A stretch of 64,000 bases of DNA from Streptomyces sp. NBC_01267 (lineage in GTDB: Bacteria > Actinomycetota > Actinomycetes > Streptomycetales > Streptomycetaceae): contig NZ_CP108455.1 of NCBI RefSeq assembly GCF_036241575.1, forward strand, positions 2,246,501-2,310,500, read 5' to 3'. The position numbers and the translations under genes were made by a program. Positions 62,032-64,000 of this stretch are shown in pieces. Position 1 is the stretch's first letter; each line of letters starts with the position of its first letter. The notes under the pieces were generated by a model, which saw only the letters and a list, made by a program, of their open reading frames with translations, did not search any database and had not been told where the DNA came from.

Positions 62032-64000
62032 CGCGTGCTCCCAAGTTTTTCGAGGCTCCCGGTACGGGGCGTTTCTTCGCCTTTCTGGTCAGCCGACCAG
62101 CGAGGGCTTCGACTGCGGGAAAGTCGAAGAGTTCCCGCACAGTAAGCTCGTATCCCATCTCCGACCGCACCCGAAGGACCAGCCTGGTGGCCAGGAGCGA
62201 ATGCCCGCCAAGGTCGAAGAAGTCGTCGTCGACTCCCGCTTCGTCGATCCCGAGGACGTCGGCGAAGAGCCGGCAGAGCGCTTCTTCCTTGGTCCGCCGA
62301 TCGGCCTGCCCGTCCGGCGCCGCGGGGACGTCCCGGGCCTCATCGCCGACGGCATCCCGGAGACTCGTCCCGGAGCCGACCCGCTCGAAGTGCCCGATGT
62401 CGATGCTCCCGATCGGAAGCCGGGGGTCGCCCATCGCCCCCTCGACCATCCTGACCAGGCATTCGGCCAGGCATTCCACGGTTCGCCGGTCGAACAAGTC
62501 CGTGGCGTACTCAATGCCGCAGTCCAGGCCGTACCGCGGACCCTCCGATACCGGCGGCTCGTCAACAGTGACCAGCAGATCGAACCGGGCGACGTCGAGG
62601 CACCAGTCCAGAGCCGTGACGTCCAGGCCGGGCATCCGGATTTTCGCTACGGCGTTGTTCTGAAAGGCCAGTACGACCTGGCACAGCGGGTGACGAGCGA
62701 GCGAGCGGGGCGGATTGAGCGCCTCGACCAGGTTCTCGAAGGGCAGATCCTCGTGCGCGAACGCGTTGAGATCGAATTCCCGGACCCGGGCGACCAGTTC
62801 CAGGAACGTGGGGTCTCCCGACGTGTCGGTCCGCAGGACCAGCGTATTGACGAAGAACCCCACGAGGTCGTCCAACGAATCGTCGAACCGGCCGGCAACC
62901 GGACTTCCGATCGGAATGTCGGTCCCGCTGCCCAACCTGCTGAGAAGAGCGGCGAGCGCGGCCTGCATCACCATGAACACGCTCACACCGGCGGACGCGG
63001 CGAATTCCGTCATCCGGCGGTGGAGTTCCGGGTCCAGCCGGAAGTCGACGACCTTCCCACGGAAGCTCGCGTGTGCCGGACGGGCGTAGTCGCACGGGAG
63101 ATCCAGTTGATCAGGGATTCCCGCCAACGCCGTTGTCCAGAAGTCCAGTTGCCGCGAGGACAGGCTGTCCGGGATGTCCGTCCCACCCAGCGCCTCCCGC
63201 TGCCACAGCGCGAAGTCCGCGTACTGGACGGGAAGGGGTTCCGGCGGAGCGACCGGGCCCCCGGTCCGTGCGGTGTACGCGCGGACAAGGTCCCGGGCGA
63301 GGGGAGCCATGGACCATCCGTCACAGGCGATGTGGTGCAGAACCAACAGCAGGACGTGTTCGTCCGGGGCTATTCGGAGGAGACATGCACGCAGCGGGGG
63401 CTCGGCCGAGACATCGAAGCGCCGATTCTCGAACTCGGCCTGGAGCCTCGGCACATCGGCCGGCACGCACTCGACGACATCGGCCTCGGGCGGCCAGGCC
63501 CCGTCCGTCGCGAGCACCCGCTGATACGGCTCCCCGCCGTTCTCCGGAAAGACCGTACGCAGGCTTTCGTGGCGGCTCACCACGTCACCGATGGCCGCCC
63601 ACAGAGCCGTGCGGTCGAGCGGCCCGCCGAGTCGCAGCGGGAACGGAATGTTGTACGTCGCGCCGGGGCCCTCGATCTGGTTGAGGAACCACATCCTGCG
63701 CTGGGCGAAAGACAGCGGTACGAGGTCCGGGCGGGCGACCGGAACCAGTTCACGACGTACGGCCGGCTCCTCACCGAGCTGGGCCACAAGGTCTTCGAGA
63801 ACCGGGTGGTCGAAGACGCTTCGCACGGTCAGTTCGCGGTGCAGCACCGTCCGCGCCCGGGACACCAGGCGCATGGCGAGCAAGGAGTTCCCGCCCAGCT
63901 CGAAGAAGTCGTTCCCCAGTGCCACGTCCGGCACTTCCAGGACCTCCGCGACCAGGCCGCACAGTGCCTTCTCGTCGGGGCTACGGGGAGCACGCCCCGT
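62021..64000 (-). CDS. NRPS ending PCP-C-PCP (5' end outside window)
   Basis: The C-terminal ~659 residues of an NRPS whose start lies right of base 64000. The order is PCP (FFELGGNSLLAMRL), C (HHIACDGWSMAPLARDL; FRGKVVDFRLDPELH; GFFVNTLVLRTD), then a terminal PCP (DDFFDLGGHSLLATRL) and a basic tail ending NLGARDVR. There is no adenylation domain between the C domain and the last PCP. That carrier must be loaded in trans or not loaded. No TE or docking domain was recognised, and the chain presumably passes to the NRPS starting at 61777. Confidence 0.92.
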   Translation of the reverse strand, partial: TGRAPRSPDEKALCGLVAEVLEVPDVALGNDFFELGGNSLLAMRLVSRARTVLHRELTVRSVFDHPVLEDLVAQLGEEPAVRRELVPVARPDLVPLSFAQRRMWFLNQIEGPGATYNIPFPLRLGGPLDRTALWAAIGDVVSRHESLRTVFPENGGEPYQRVLATDGAWPPEADVVECVPADVPRLQAEFENRRFDVSAEPPLRACLLRIAPDEHVLLLVLHHIACDGWSMAPLARDLVRAYTARTGGPVAPPEPLPVQYADFALWQREALGGTDIPDSLSSRQLDFWTTALAGIPDQLDLPCDYARPAHASFRGKVVDFRLDPELHRRMTEFAASAGVSVFMVMQAALAALLSRLGSGTDIPIGSPVAGRFDDSLDDLVGFFVNTLVLRTDTSGDPTFLELVARVREFDLNAFAHEDLPFENLVEALNPPRSLARHPLCQVVLAFQNNAVAKIRMPGLDVTALDWCLDVARFDLLVTVDEPPVSEGPRYGLDCGIEYATDLFDRRTVECLAECLVRMVEGAMGDPRLPIGSIDIGHFERVGSGTSLRDAVGDEARDVPAAPDGQADRRTKEEALCRLFADVLGIDEAGVDDDFFDLGGHSLLATRLVLRVRSEMGYELTVRELFDFPAVEALAGRLTRKAKKRPVPGASKNLGARDVR

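Overview
The window is very GC-rich chromosomal DNA with strong third-position G/C bias, GTG starts, ATGA/GTGA stop-start overlaps and many actinobacterial families: a split ABC sugar importer without its own ATPase, HisKA_3/NarL two-component pairs, DUF397, DUF6243 and an MbtH-linked NRPS. It is most likely from Streptomyces or a close relative. No rRNA, tRNA, CRISPR array or intact insertion sequence was seen.

Layout. 1-923: start of a leftward dGTPase-like gene, cut by the window edge. 1089-13560: a tightly coupled five-gene rightward operon resembling the E. coli yehI-yehL-yehM-yehP-yehQ cassette. It has a DUF4132-like protein, a 1635-aa unknown protein, a YehL-type MoxR AAA+ ATPase, a DUF5682 protein fused to a VWA domain, and a SWIM zinc-finger protein. 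An unknown gene follows at 13751. 14724-21698: single genes (RibD-like reductase, SanA/YdcF protein, FMN reductase, class IV aminotransferase, luciferase-like oxidoreductase, aldo/keto reductase with a divergent TetR regulator, TSUP permease). 21850-24475: a two-component system with an extra sensor-domain membrane protein. 24642-28828: an SDR and a sugar ABC importer. 28843-29612: a small protein preceded by a headless Cys-rich coding remnant, possibly a decayed toxin/immunity pair. 29615-33946: pyruvate phosphate dikinase and DusB. 34012-46000: two DHA2-type MFS pumps with an HTH regulator, an aldo/keto reductase with a TetR regulator, a second two-component system coupled to a DUF4097 protein, an ArsR regulator with a third MFS pump, and a FecCD permease remnant. 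46017-47709: two VOC proteins flanking an AraC regulator. 47718-48394: tandem repeats and a frameshifted DUF397 gene, which look like a junction.

48395-64000 (all leftward, running off the right edge) is a nonribosomal peptide gene cluster. In transcription order it contains an NRPS ending PCP-C-PCP with no adenylation domain in its last module, an MbtH protein, a 2505-aa C-A-PCP-C-A(N-MT)-PCP NRPS, a type II thioesterase, a SAM methyltransferase, an SDR, an ArgA-like GNAT, a NodU/TobZ-type carbamoyltransferase and an ArgB-type acetylglutamate kinase. Most of these genes overlap or sit within about 150 bp. The ArgA-like/ArgB-like pair suggests that a glutamate- or ornithine-derived precursor is made within the cluster. 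The carbamoyltransferase and methyltransferases suggest a carbamoylated, N-methylated peptide.

The points most worth following are the MoxR/VWA cassette with its domain fusion and repeat-expanded linkers, the NRPS cluster with an A-less module and a near-identical duplicated A-domain segment, and several long, perfect palindromes next to regulator genes that make specific operator predictions.
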